In this document: positions 58,501 through 63,685 of the stretch, piece by piece
How positions within the stretch are numbered: position 1 is the stretch's first letter
Layout of the letters: the number at the start of each line of letters is the position of its first letter
From: Asterias amurensis
Taxonomy: Eukaryota; Echinodermata; Asteroidea; Forcipulatida; Asteriidae
DNA length: 64,000 nucleotides
Reading direction: 5' to 3'
NCBI RefSeq assembly: GCF_032118995.1
Contig: NC_092659.1
Coordinates: 9,403,177 to 9,467,176 of the forward strand
The notes under the pieces: model-generated
The model's database searches: none
What the model was told of the DNA's origin: nothing
Seen by the model: only the letters and a program-made list of their open reading frames with translations
Made by a program: the position numbers and the translations under genes

Positions 58501-61330
58501 CAGCTATGACACAAACTGCCATGGCATAAAACAACTGCTTGCTTGCAACATTGAAAAACCTTAGCAGTTCATAAATGTTTTCTGAAATCAGAAACTGCAT
58601 CTTTTTGGAACCTCCCCTTTCTTTATTCTTGTTCATACTTTATTAAACACTTTTTACAATATAACTCTAATGAAAGTGAATGGTTGTTCTCTTTTATATT
58701 TCAGGCCAGAGTTATTTTTACAGACTTCTTGTCCTTCTTAGTTCTCTTCAATTACATCATTCCAATCTCTCTCTATGTAACAATTGGTAAGTTAGTTTGA
58801 ATCTCCCTACATGTTTATTGAAGGATTCTGGCACTTTTTCAAAATGTCCATAGATTTACATTAAACTTACAGGGTTTGAAGATAATGATGGTGGAAAGCT
58901 TCCCTTCAAATATTACTACCTGAGGTTCTGTAGTTTTTGAGAAATGAGTAAAACAAGTCGCAAAATAGTTTTCGTGTCAGTGAGACAACAATTATAATAG
59001 CTTGTAAAAACCCATTAACCAGTTATGATATTATACCATAAACATTGCATATAATTGGTTAATACGTTTTTACATGCTAAAACTGTTACAAAAATTATTT
59101 GTTTTACTCATTTCTCAAAAACTGCTGCACCCCAGTAAGTACATAGACCCTTTAATTATTTTCCTTAAGCACACCCAGACGGGCAAGTGTGTAAAAACCT
59201 ATAAACTGGAACCTCCTATAGATCGTATTGAATATGGCATCACCGTTCTAATATCTGACCTACAACATGGTGTCTGTGCGTATGTGTGTGAGTGCATGTG
59301 CCGTAGAAATCAAACCGGGAATGTTGTGTGCTGCGTGCTTCATTGATGTACACGTTTGGGCACGCATACGGTTTGCCCTACAAGATGGCGTCTTTCATCG
59401 CTTAAAGGAGTTATTCAATACGGTCTATTGTCCCTCTTTTGTTCGCACTCTAACATTTTTGGCAGCTCCTTTGGTTTTGCTAACACTTCCAAACTAGGGA
59501 CTAGTGAACTGAAAACACCACCAACCACGGACCTCCTATTGTCCCTCTATTGTTTGTACTAAAACTTTTTGGCAACAACTCCAATTGGTTTTGTACACGT
59601 TTTTCCAGCTGTGGACCTTTCCCGAACTAAGGACCTCTTCTGTTATACATGTAGGTCCTAGGTTTGAATGTGTATTCCTACCCACCCTAACCAGCTTTGT
59701 GTTTTATAAACTTTGTGGACATTCCTTTGTTTTGAGCACATGAGAAAAAGCATGTTTTTCAATACTGTTAATACACTGTGTGGTTGGTGTAAGTCCACGT
59801 AGTGTTTTCAAGTTCCTACTTTATTGGGACCTCTTTTATTGCAGCTCTTAAAGCACCTGCAATTGGGGACCTCCTATGCCGTTTTGAGATATTATGGCAG
59901 TTTACTAGGGCACTATTAGGTTGGGGTAAATTTGTCTGTATACACCAGAACCAAACAGTGCACTCCTATAGTGGCCACCATACCGTATATTTAAAACTGT
60001 TAAACAATTTTTATTCTTTTCAGAGCTTCAAAAATTCCTTGGATCTGTGTTCTTTGGCTGGGATTTGAAAATTTATGATGCCGTAAGTACTTTGAGAAAC
60101 CTAGAAACTCTAATGAAGCTCCGGACTGTTGAATTTTGTATAAAGTCCGGCTCATACATGTACTTCCTAGAATGCAAGTGCGATACAAATTTTGAAGTGT
60201 CACATCCTAACAAATAACTTGCATCAGTTGAAATGTGCTGAACTTATGCAAAACATTTGCAGTGAAAACAGCCATGTGATGTCAAAATTTGCTTCGCATT
60301 CGCATTACGTAATAATCAGGCTTTATTTTGCATGAGAAGCTATAACGACTTCCATCATTTTGGTGCTTTTTACTTGAACCAAGTTCAACTAAAGAGGGCG
60401 CTATATGGTTTTCTGTGATTTTATCTTCACATTATGATTAGTTGGGAAAACCTCATGGCCTGCCCTGTAAGAAGCAGAAGCGGAAATAGAAGATAACTAA
60501 CAATGTGCTATAAGGCAATGATTTATTTTTTATACAAAATACGAGTATTAATTAAGGTAGATGAGATTCTGTCAGGGTTTGTCAGTTTACAATTGTTACA
60601 ATAAAACAATGGAGACATTTGTGACAGGCTCTGCAAATATGAGTCCCTTGTCGCACAACCCACTTTCCAGTTCAGGGCTGTTGAGTGATGGGAGGGTGAA
60701 CACAAAATAATAATAACAATGTGGTTTTATGCTTTTTAAATAGAAACTTTGTTTTTGATCGATAAAGGTGAATAAAACATGTTCTTTTTGGTCATCCCTT
60801 AGACATCAATAGTTGATGTTTTTATAAAAAGGGCTGTTTCCACAGTATAGTTATTTTCAGATTATGACATAATCTATTCTTTAAAAGGTCATGTAAGATA
60901 TGTCAAAATGAAGCTTGTTGCATGCTCTTTTCAGCCATGTATAAAACCCCAAAATTTATTTTTTCCCTTGTGACTCATTTTCACAGAGCCCCTAACATTT
61001 GACAAAGGACCAGAAACCTTTTGTGTAACTGTTGAAAAGCTTGTAACCGATCAACATGTTGTGCCGCACTCATAAATGGCTCTTCCCCACCAACTTACAC
61101 TTCTTTTTTATATATCATGTGTTGTATAATCTCAGAATGCTGACCTTCGTGCTAAGGCAAACACATCAGATCTAAATGAGGAGCTCGGTCAAGTCGAGTA
61201 CATGTTTACAGACAAGACAGGAACACTGACAGAAAATGATATGCAGTTCAGACAATGCTCTGTGGCAGGAGTAAAGTACATCGAGAAGGAGGGTGCGTTG
61301 GTGCCACTCAACGACTCAACAGCAACACCG
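28781..61330 (+). CDS. ATP11B: ATP11B-like phospholipid-transporting P4-ATPase (class VI flippase), 5' half, 13 exons
   Basis: This is the N-terminal half (453 codons) of a P4-ATPase, which flips aminophospholipids to the cytosolic leaflet using ATP, normally as a heterodimer with a CDC50/TMEM30 subunit. Coding exons are 28781-28816, 31261-31380, 36025-36114, 49778-49858, 50847-50954, 51509-51637, 53215-53369, 54505-54569, 55156-55237, 56785-56941, 58705-58786, 60024-60082 and 61136-61330. All have AG acceptors and GT donors and join in one open frame. Visible motifs are [16 protein letters not shown] before TM1, the actuator DGET (about residues 182-185), PISL in TM4 (361-364) and DKTGT with the phosphorylated Asp at about 414. 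[11 protein letters not shown] and [14 protein letters not shown] are typical of ATP11A/B/C. Exons 6, 12 and 13 look most like ATP11B (DGETNLK, FGWDL, ENDMQF), but an invertebrate pro-ortholog of all three is possible. The ATG follows a purine-rich GTCCAGAG. The nucleotide-binding domain and TM5-10 lie beyond the right edge. Confidence 0.93.
28893..29212. mobile_element. Foldback family K, copy 2 (in intron 1)
   Basis: GTTTCCTTACGGCGCCAGCA is mirrored by a degraded GTGGTGCGACATACGGAAAG. It is the same family as 2798-3086. Confidence 0.6.
29290..29365 (+). repeat. ACAAAGTCGCCCCC repeat, first block
   Basis: Begins CGATGAATGCCAGTCAACTT followed by GCCCCC/ACAAAGT units. The same leader and units recur at 29812. 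Confidence 0.65.
29812..30035 (+). repeat. ACAAAGTCGCCCCC repeat, second block
   Basis: CGATGAATGCCAGTCAACTC leads into about eight irregular units of AACAAAGTYGCCCCCT (15-20 bp). Confidence 0.75.
31261..31380 (+). CDS. ATP11B: ATP11B-like exon 2
   Basis: Forty codons (residues 13-52), phase 0 at both ends, after a TTTACTTTCAG acceptor. It carries [12 protein letters not shown] and [10 protein letters not shown], matching the family's R-T-I-x-V and DNRIxSSK region that precedes TM1. Confidence 0.92.
31799..32340. mobile_element. MITE family A, copy 5, split by a tRNA-like insertion
   Basis: The family A sequence runs to TATTTAAAACA (31872-31882) and resumes after a second TATTTAAAACA (32092-32102). 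It ends GTGTCCAGTGTCTTT. Confidence 0.8.
31883..32102 (+). mobile_element. tRNA-like SINE fragment with inverted duplication and 11-bp target duplication
   Basis: It contains GGTCGTTGGTTCGAATCCCA, a Pol III B-box-like word, followed by a non-tRNA tail. The same tRNA-like part is also present in reverse at the left end, making a large hairpin. TATTTAAAACA flanks the insertion on both sides. Confidence 0.75.
32375..32727. mobile_element. MITE family A, copy 6
   Basis: A diverged copy with GCATCTGAAAGCACACAG and GAGAAGACTGGTCTTTGAC, ending GTGTCCAGCATCTTTAA. Confidence 0.7.
33194..33393. mobile_element. MITE family A, copy 7 (internally deleted)
   Basis: Inverse orientation, TAAAGACACTGGACACTATT at the left. 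Only about 200 bp remain and the far terminus is lost. Confidence 0.7.
34578..35115. mobile_element. MITE family E, copy 2, host of the hAT-like insertion
   Basis: CTCGGTTCATACTTCCTGTG at 34581 opens a family E copy. TTATTTGCTGCGAATTTGTG occurs on both sides of the inserted element. Confidence 0.55.
34685..35078. mobile_element. Palindromic MITE with 18-bp perfect TIRs and 8-bp target duplication (hAT-like)
   Basis: TAAGCTTGGGCGATATCG at the left is the exact reverse complement of the right end. TTGTGAGG flanks both sides (34677-34684 and 35079-35086). The interior is rich in TATCGCGATA palindromes. An 8-bp duplication is typical of hAT elements; the family assignment is inference. Confidence 0.85.
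35186..35539. mobile_element. MITE family A, copy 8
   Basis: TTAAAGACACTGGACACTAG at the left, with GTGTGCTTTCACATGCTTGG and CTATCAACCTCTCCCCATTA inside. It abuts a family B element. Confidence 0.8.
35541..35952. mobile_element. MITE family B, copy 2
   Basis: ACACAATGTCCACAGAGTTA and GAAGATTATGATAGTAGA at the left are mirrored by TCATTATCTTCAAACCCTG at the right. An extra inner palindrome, TTAACCAGTTATG / CATAACTGGTTAA, is present. Confidence 0.75.
36025..36114 (+). CDS. ATP11B: ATP11B-like exon 3 (TM1)
   Basis: Thirty codons (residues 53-82), phase 0, donor GTAAGT. It contains [18 protein letters not shown], the strongly conserved entry to transmembrane segment 1. The following intron of 13.66 kb is the largest seen and is packed with mobile elements. 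Confidence 0.95.
36306..36442 (-). mobile_element. tRNA-derived SINE (family S2), minus strand
   Basis: On the minus strand it reads GGGCCATCTCGGTAGTCTAG then TTGGTAAGACACTGCTC, and GTGTGGGTTTGAATCCCACC, giving A-box and B-box analogues in tRNA spacing. A tail with GAGTCG...GTATACAGTGCTAA follows. Confidence 0.75.
37456..38513. mobile_element. Helentron/Helitron-like nonautonomous element
   Basis: The 5' end is a palindrome (AGGTGTTCGGGC...GCCCGGAACACCT). The 3' end carries the inverse CCGAACACCT (38474-38483), then a 7-bp stem hairpin GAGTTTG-TTCA-CAAACTC (38485-38502), then TCAATCT and a CTAG end before T. This subterminal inverted repeat plus 3' hairpin plus CTRR order fits Helitron2/Helentron elements. 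A (CTT)n run lies at 37526-37551; no Rep/helicase ORF is present. Confidence 0.65.
38862..38905 (-). other. Degenerate hammerhead-like / Penelope-flank motif
   Basis: The minus strand reads CTCCAGAAGGTGATCATAGC and then ATACTGATCGAAACGTTGAG. GATCGAAACGTTGAG echoes the 21482 motif, but the CUGANGA core is degraded to CAGAAGG. Confidence 0.4.
39186..39330 (+). mobile_element. tRNA-derived SINE (family S1), partial
   Basis: GTGGTCTAGCGGTTCAAGC is A-box-like and GTGGGTTCGAGTTCCGGTC is B-box-like, followed by TGACACTTGTGTCCTTAAGC. Complete relative at 62352. Confidence 0.7.
39640..40060 (+). pseudogene. 3' remnant of a non-LTR retrotransposon
   Basis: A translated stretch ([11 protein letters not shown]...SSYDLP-like, then FKRGISTP in a shifted frame) resembles the C-terminal tail after LINE reverse transcriptases. 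It ends in an AT-rich AAAATAAAATTT tail. Frames are broken. Confidence 0.4.
40440..40815 (-). mobile_element. tRNA-derived SINE (family S1), minus strand
   Basis: The minus strand reads GGCCTAGTGGTTAAAAGAGC and onward to TCGTGACACCTGTGTCC, ending near an (ATT)n-like stretch at 40425-40445. The GGAACCAATGG and GAAGGAAG words are shared with the copies at 52690 and 55480. Confidence 0.7.
40880..41095. mobile_element. MITE family G, copy 2, with 24-bp perfect TIRs
   Basis: GGCCCAATTTCATGGCTC plus TGCTTA at the left is exactly mirrored by TAAGCAGAGCCATGAAATTG plus GGCC at the right. Confidence 0.85.
42104..42470. mobile_element. MITE family A, copy 9
   Basis: CTTAAAGTCACTGGACACTA at the left. 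Inner mirror GAGACCTCAGTTGAGGTCTCG; right end reduced to AAGGTGTCCAG. Confidence 0.8.
42471..42793. mobile_element. Nested foldback with AGGACTAGTCCTAA palindromes
   Basis: Outer arms CAGCCGATTTC / GAAATCCACGGCTG enclose inner arms GGATTTCACAAAGAGTTAGG / CCTAACTTTTTGTGAAATC. Several copies of the palindrome AGGACTAGTCCT lie within. Confidence 0.75.
43047..43409. mobile_element. MITE family A, copy 10
   Basis: TTTAAAGGCAGTGGACACTA at the left, TGTCCAATGTCTTTAAA at the right, and a full set of inner landmarks. Confidence 0.85.
43410..43770 (-). mobile_element. Dispersed repeat family D, copy 2 (inverse)
   Basis: It reverse-matches 24600-24927 (GGCAGTGTAAGCACTTTATG, AACTGACAACCCTGTAGAAG, TTTGAGATCGATCGGCC). 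As in copy 1 it directly abuts a family A element, so the two may be inserted in preferred sites or move together. Confidence 0.65.
43922..44190 (+). repeat. Tandem duplication, period about 125 bp
   Basis: Two copies of a unit from CAAATTATTTGTATTTTTTT to GGTAGGAGTAAATATTATTT lie head to tail. The second has an extra AAAATCATGGCGGT repeat. Confidence 0.85.
44333..44722. mobile_element. Palindromic MITE family C, intact copy
   Basis: A near-perfect palindrome. TTAAAGGAACACGTTGCCTT mirrors AAGGCAACGTGTTCCTTTAA, and the centre is GGGAGTCAAATTTTTGACTCCC-like at about 44520-44540. Confidence 0.88.
45066..47000. mobile_element. Palindromic MITE family C, copy split by a LINE
   Basis: The left arm runs 45066-45282 (TTAAAGGAACATGTTGCC to TGACTCCCTC) and the right arm about 46819-47000 (AAATGGCCGACCGTGTTAG to AAGGCAACGTGCTCCTTTAA). 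The interruption is at the palindrome centre. Confidence 0.85.
45283..46818 (-). pseudogene. 5'-truncated, frameshifted non-LTR retrotransposon (CR1/Jockey-like reverse transcriptase)
   Basis: The minus strand encodes the RT domain from about NFRPVSNL. It passes [26 protein letters not shown] and the catalytic [10 protein letters not shown] (ORF 46744-46166), then the post-RT region with [23 protein letters not shown] and KLWNALP (ORF 46053-45451). A frameshift near 46160 separates the two parts, and the N-terminal and endonuclease part is missing. The 3' end is an (ATT)n tail (45283-45306 in inverse). It is a dead copy; the exact clade (CR1, L2, Rex1 or relatives) is not certain. Confidence 0.88.
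47352..47883 (+). mobile_element. Dispersed element family H, copy 1
   Basis: About 530 bp shared with 57888-58424, including AGACAGTTTCTTCATTCCTA, AAGGAGTTGTTTACCC and AAAGGTATTTATGAATGAG. It ends in a foldback (GAGGCCTGGTTCTTG / AGAACCAGGCCTC). Confidence 0.8.
48174..48513. mobile_element. MITE family A, copy 11
   Basis: TTTTTAAAGACACTGGACAC at the left and GTGTCCACTGCCGTTAA at the right. Confidence 0.85.
48933..49052 (+). mobile_element. tRNA-derived SINE (family S2), plus strand
   Basis: GGGCAATCTCGGTGGTCGAG and AAGACACTGCTCTAGAATTG, then CACCCGAGTAATATGCC and GTATACAGTGCTAA. It is the same family as 36306-36442, with a degraded B box. Confidence 0.65.
49778..49858 (+). CDS. ATP11B: ATP11B-like exon 4 (TM1-TM2)
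   Basis: Twenty-seven codons (residues 83-109), phase 0. It has the D-[ST]-P-x-S-P-[IV]-T-S loop followed by the TM2 stretch [14 protein letters not shown]. Confidence 0.94.
49920..49958. repeat. 12-bp perfect hairpin
   Basis: GCCTGATACCGA (49920-49931) and TCGGTATCAGGC (49947-49958) are exact reverse complements 60 bp after exon 4. Confidence 0.85.
50684..50756. repeat. 13-bp inverted repeat
   Basis: CGTTCGTTTAGCT (50684-50696) mirrors AGCTAAACGAACG (50744-50756). Direct repeats of GGGGCTCACC and CTTGTGGAGTGTGTCACTTG lie just upstream. Confidence 0.7.
50847..50954 (+). CDS. ATP11B: ATP11B-like exon 5
   Basis: Thirty-six codons (residues 110-145), phase 0, donor GTAAGT. It encodes [18 protein letters not shown], the cytosolic segment after TM2 that is diagnostic for P4-ATPases of the ATP11 type. 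Confidence 0.95.
51425..51480. mobile_element. Terminal fragment of MITE family A
   Basis: TTTTGAGCAGTTACC and GTATCCATTGCCTTTAA match one end of family A, about 30 bp before exon 6. Confidence 0.5.
51509..51637 (+). CDS. ATP11B: ATP11B-like exon 6 (actuator DGET)
   Basis: Forty-three codons (residues 146-188), phase 0. It contains [17 protein letters not shown] and [14 protein letters not shown] is the dephosphorylation motif of the actuator domain, and the -TNLK ending is closer to ATP11B than to the DGES form of ATP11A/C. Confidence 0.95.
51652..51960 (+). mobile_element. tRNA-derived SINE (family S1)
   Basis: TTTCATGGCTGAGCGGTTAA and GTGGGTTCGAGTCCCGGTC give A and B boxes. The tail ends in an A-rich segment. 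Confidence 0.8.
52051..52305. mobile_element. MITE family G, copy 3
   Basis: GCTCAATTTCATGGGGCTGC at the left and CTAAGCAGATCTATGAAATT at the right are imperfect inverted ends. Confidence 0.7.
52690..53090 (-). mobile_element. tRNA-derived SINE (family S1), minus strand, long form
   Basis: The minus strand starts GTGCCATGGCCGAACGGTTA and has TGTGGGTTCGAATCCCCAGC. It extends over 300 bp to a 3' end reading CGCATTATACAGAAAG and (ATT)n. Confidence 0.8.
53215..53369 (+). CDS. ATP11B: ATP11B-like exon 7
   Basis: This 155-nt exon ends two bases into a codon. It holds [16 protein letters not shown] from the actuator domain and ends ...PPSVR split with exon 8. Donor GTTAGT. Confidence 0.93.
54073..54389. 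mobile_element. MITE family B, copy 3
   Basis: AAAGGATTCAGGTACTTTTT at the left is mirrored by AAAAAGTACCTAAACCCTTT at the right. The GATAATGATAGTAGAAAG core is present. Confidence 0.8.
54505..54569 (+). CDS. ATP11B: ATP11B-like exon 8
   Basis: This 65-nt exon completes Arg240 and encodes [13 protein letters not shown], the conserved ENLLLRGxxLKNT element. It ends one base into a Gly codon before GTAAGA. Confidence 0.93.
55156..55237 (+). CDS. ATP11B: ATP11B-like exon 9
   Basis: This 82-nt exon encodes [15 protein letters not shown], the conserved GVxxYTGxETKMALN block, and a Lys-rich linker. The donor is GTAGGG. The joined codon reads Asn where vertebrate ATP11 proteins have Lys before SMN. 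Confidence 0.9.
55480..55785 (-). mobile_element. tRNA-derived SINE (family S1), minus strand
   Basis: The minus strand reads GTGTCGTAGCTGAGCGGTTG and TGTTGGTTCGAGTCCCCAGC, then CGTGACACTTGTGTCCTTAA. The 3' part is degraded. Confidence 0.75.
56390..56758. mobile_element. MITE family A (GGGAAGGTA subfamily), copy 13
   Basis: AAAAGGAAGGTACACG at the left mirrors CGTGTACCTTCCCTTTAA at the right, and the AAAGACTTCTAGCC palindrome is present. It ends 26 bp before exon 10, so the exon 10 polypyrimidine tract lies next to the MITE. Confidence 0.8.
56785..56941 (+). CDS. ATP11B: ATP11B-like exon 10 (TM3)
   Basis: This 157-nt exon encodes SMNKYL followed by a hydrophobic TM3 ([16 protein letters not shown]) and the exoplasmic loop with PWY-like KSWYVQP. 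It ends in phase 0 at GTAAGT. Confidence 0.92.
56978..57331. mobile_element. MITE family A, copy 14
   Basis: TTAAAAACACTGGACAATTT at the left and AATGTCCACTGCCTTTTA at the right. It starts about 36 bp after exon 10. Confidence 0.8.
57335..57525. mobile_element. MITE family E, intact copy
   Basis: GCCCGGTTCATACTTCCTG is mirrored by CAGGAAGTATGAACCGGGC. The interior has paired GACGTCAAATTC and GATGTCACAAATTC words. Confidence 0.85.
57559..57759. mobile_element. MITE family J, copy 1
   Basis: ATAGACCGTA at the left mirrors TACGGTCTAT at the right. GTGTGCTGCGAGCTTCATTG and CCCTACAAGATTGCC are shared with 59217-59430. Confidence 0.7.
57888..58424 (+). mobile_element. Dispersed element family H, copy 2
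   Basis: Second copy of the 47352-47883 sequence, same orientation, in a later intron of the same gene. The terminal foldback around GGTAAAATTATCAAGAACCA is retained. Confidence 0.8.
58705..58786 (+). CDS. ATP11B: ATP11B-like exon 11 (TM4, PISL)
   Basis: This 82-nt exon encodes [20 protein letters not shown]. The proline of PISL lies on the substrate path of P4-ATPases. The exon ends one base into a codon. Confidence 0.95.
58820..59155. mobile_element. MITE family B, copy 4
   Basis: TGAAGGATTCTGGCACTTTT at the left, GAAGATAATGATGGTGGA inside, right end ACATAGACCCTTTA. The inner TTAACCAGTTATG palindrome is shared with copy 2. Confidence 0.75.
59217..59430. mobile_element. MITE family J, copy 2
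   Basis: TATAGATCGTATTGAAT at the left mirrors ATTCAATACGGTCTAT at the right. Confidence 0.7.
60024..60082 (+). CDS. ATP11B: ATP11B-like exon 12
   Basis: This 59-nt exon encodes [20 protein letters not shown], the stretch between TM4 and the phosphorylation domain. FFGWDL resembles ATP11B more than ATP11A/C. Confidence 0.93.
60135..60330. mobile_element. MITE family E, diverged copy
   Basis: GTCCGGCTCATACATG and CTTCCTAGAATGCAAGTG at the left. The right end, CGCATTACGTAATAATCAGG, is eroded. Confidence 0.55.
61136..61330 (+). CDS. ATP11B: ATP11B-like exon 13 (DKTGT phosphorylation site)
   Basis: Sixty-five codons (residues 389-453), phase 0. It contains [17 protein letters not shown] and DKTGTLTEN, with the catalytic Asp at about residue 414, then [13 protein letters not shown]. 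It is the last coding exon I can find; the following intron runs at least to the window edge. Confidence 0.96.
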
Positions 61331-61355
61331 GTAAGAATCTCACTATTTATATTAT

Positions 61356-61505
61356 AAATTACCGTACAAGCGCGAGCGGAATACAGAAAAATATAGCGCT
61401 TCTGCGTCCTATATTCAATGAGGGACAAAAGCCTTCCTGCATCCCTTCGGCTTTGTTGGATATTGGACACAGATTTTATTTTTTACTCCACGAGCGTGCG
61501 TGTGA
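61356..61505. mobile_element. MITE family I, copy 1
   Basis: TTACCGTACAAGCGCGAGCG at the left and CCACGAGCGTGCGTGTGATAA at the right are imperfect inverted ends; GCGCTTCTGCGTCC and GCATCCCTTC are internal. Confidence 0.65.
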
Positions 61506-61699
61506 TAACGAACCTATCTTCAAGCATTTTCCTTTGCTTTGAGCCGATGTGCGTTTTGCGTCCAGCTTGAAACCGCGCAATACGCGGAGGTAGTACTGCG
61601 CAATAGAGCAGAGTTTGATATGTCCACGCATAATAGGTTTATATCACCATTCCATTCTGCAAATCTGATTGGAGGATGAGCACATACTTGAAAGTAACA

Positions 61700-61842
61700 T
61701 AAGTTATCACACAAGCGCGAGTGGAATACGGACAAATGTAGCGCTTCTGCATCCCATATCCAACAAGGCTGGGATCTGGGATGCAGACGTGCTCTTTTTT
61801 TCTGTAGGCCCCTGTTCCACTCGTGCTTGTGATAATAATTAT
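61700..61842. mobile_element. MITE family I, copy 2
   Basis: TTATCACACAAGCGCGAGTG is mirrored by CACTCGTGCTTGTGATAA. It is closely related to the copy 340 bp upstream. Confidence 0.75.
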
Positions 61843-62002
61843 CTTCCATCAAACTTCAAGCAATGCATGTGACAATCAGCACTTGATGCAAACGCACCAC
61901 TTTTGAAACTACACTGTACATTGGCTTCTAATTATAAGCTGTATGTTTTGTGCATAGCTTATAAAAGAGATTGTAGAGATTGTGTTTTCCGTCAGGACTC
62001 CC

Positions 62003-62110
62003 TCATGGGTGGCATGGTTGGCTAGTGCGTAAAGGGCTCGCCTCTCACCAATTTGATCCTGGTTTGATTCCTGGCTAGGGCCGTAGGGTGAGGTGAGCGT
62101 ACATGTAGGT
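62003..62110 (+). mobile_element. tRNA-like SINE head (family S3)
   Basis: GGTGGCATGGTTGGCTAGTG resembles an A-box region, and CTGGTTTGATTCCTGGC a B box. No tail family is recognised. Confidence 0.45.
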
Positions 62111-62351
62111 TCTCTTCTATGCCATTAGAGTTTTTCTTTTGGCCCTCCAGTTTGCATTGACGTCATCCAGCCACCATCTTGCCGCCATCTTGGAGTTCAA
62201 AGATTTGTACGCGCGGCACACATATTTGGCCAATGAACGGCTGATATGACATCATAAGTTTATATTGTATGACTGGAGATAATTCTAGGCATTGACCTAC
62301 AGCCTGTGAGAAACTTAAACATGATGTGTGTTATATGCAATCATGATTAAT

Positions 62352-62668
62352 TTGTAGAGTGTCATGGCCGAGTGGTTAAGAGCATTGAATTCAAGTTCTG
62401 GTGCTTAGTCACCGGAGTGTGAGTTCGAATCCCGGTCGTGACACTCGTGTCCTTGAGCAAGATACTTTACTATAATTGCTTCTCTTCACCCAGGGGTATA
62501 AATGGGTACCTGCGAGGGTAGAGGTTGATATTGGGAATGAGAAAGCCTTTGGAGCGATATAAACTGTTGCCCAGGGGAGCTGAAAAACATTAAAAGGGAT
62601 GTTATTGGCCCTATGACCATGGTTATTGCAAAATGCGCTATAAAAGAATTGGTTATTATTATTATTAC
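62352..62668 (+). mobile_element. tRNA-derived SINE (family S1), most complete copy
   Basis: The head reads GTGTCATGGCCGAGTGGTTA then AGAGC and GTGAGTTCGAATCCCGGTC. The body has CACCCAGGGGTATAAATGGG and TACCTGCGAGGG. The 3' end is AATGCGCTATAAAAGAATTG plus (ATT)n. A real tRNA is excluded by the lack of an acceptor stem match and by the long tail. Confidence 0.85.
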
Positions 62669-63685
62669 CGCATGTTGAAACCTGGTTCATTCTTCCAAGG
62701 TCTTCCCATAGTAGTTTTCACAATGAGTATGGACGCTCATGCTTCATTGCCTTTCACAAGTATCGGATGACATGTTGCCCAAAATCCGGTCAATTATTTT
62801 TACCATAAAAGTTGTCAATCTTTTTATTTTCATCCGCTCTCATCGCTGAAATGTGCATTACATGTATACCAAACTTTGAAGATAATGATAGATGAAGATT
62901 AGTAATTTATGGGATATAAATTATGTCAATGAAAGTGTGTGCATGTACCGTACACTTTAAACTCGGGAAGTTCTCTGGAAATCAAGCCAGCTAGTGCTTT
63001 ATAGAGTTATTGGTTGCTGTGTGTAGGATTCTAACTACTCAACACTTATAAAATAATAGAAATAGTAAAGACTTGTAAAGCCCAAATATCTGCCCTGCTG
63101 AGTGTTCAAGGAGCAGCAAAACCACAAAACAACCAGACTCAACAAAATTAGTCCTGAAAACCTGTGACATAAGATAAGTATTGAGAGGAGATTTGAATGT
63201 TGTGCTACACAGACAAGATATAAGATCAAACAAACAAAAACTGTCACCCCAGGAGTGTCGAGACTTGGGTTCAATGAGGAGAAGCATGGAAAATGATCGA
63301 AGATTCCTTGACGGATTGCAAACTTGAAGTAGTTCTAAAATTTAGTAGGGAACCTTGCCGTTAGTGAATCATGGACAATGAGCATCAGCAGGTTTGTTAT
63401 ACATGTACATGTATGTACATGTAGTATAGTTGGTACAACATCTATTTGAAATTGAAGAAGGTTTTGGGTTAAAAATCCTGCTTGAGGTACATGTGATTTT
63501 ATTTCAGCAAGACTATGAATCGGGGACCACACATTTCTATTTAGGGTAAAATCATTTTATTAACTACTCTTGAACATTTATTTGTATGATTAAAGTACAC
63601 TAAATTAAGGAAACGAGAAAAGGTAAAGCAATGTAGCCTAAAACACTTTGAAAAGCGATATAAAAGCTGACAGTTTCTTATCAGA

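Noticed and set aside
62352..62440. Functional tRNA gene
   Set aside because: A and B boxes are present, but no acceptor-stem pairing or canonical cloverleaf ends. The long common tail and multiple copies mark it as a SINE.
61331..63685. A fourteenth coding exon of the flippase
   Set aside because: I searched for the region after the DKTGT exon, but no open, splice-flanked segment resembles the family; the sequence is SINE and MITE dense.
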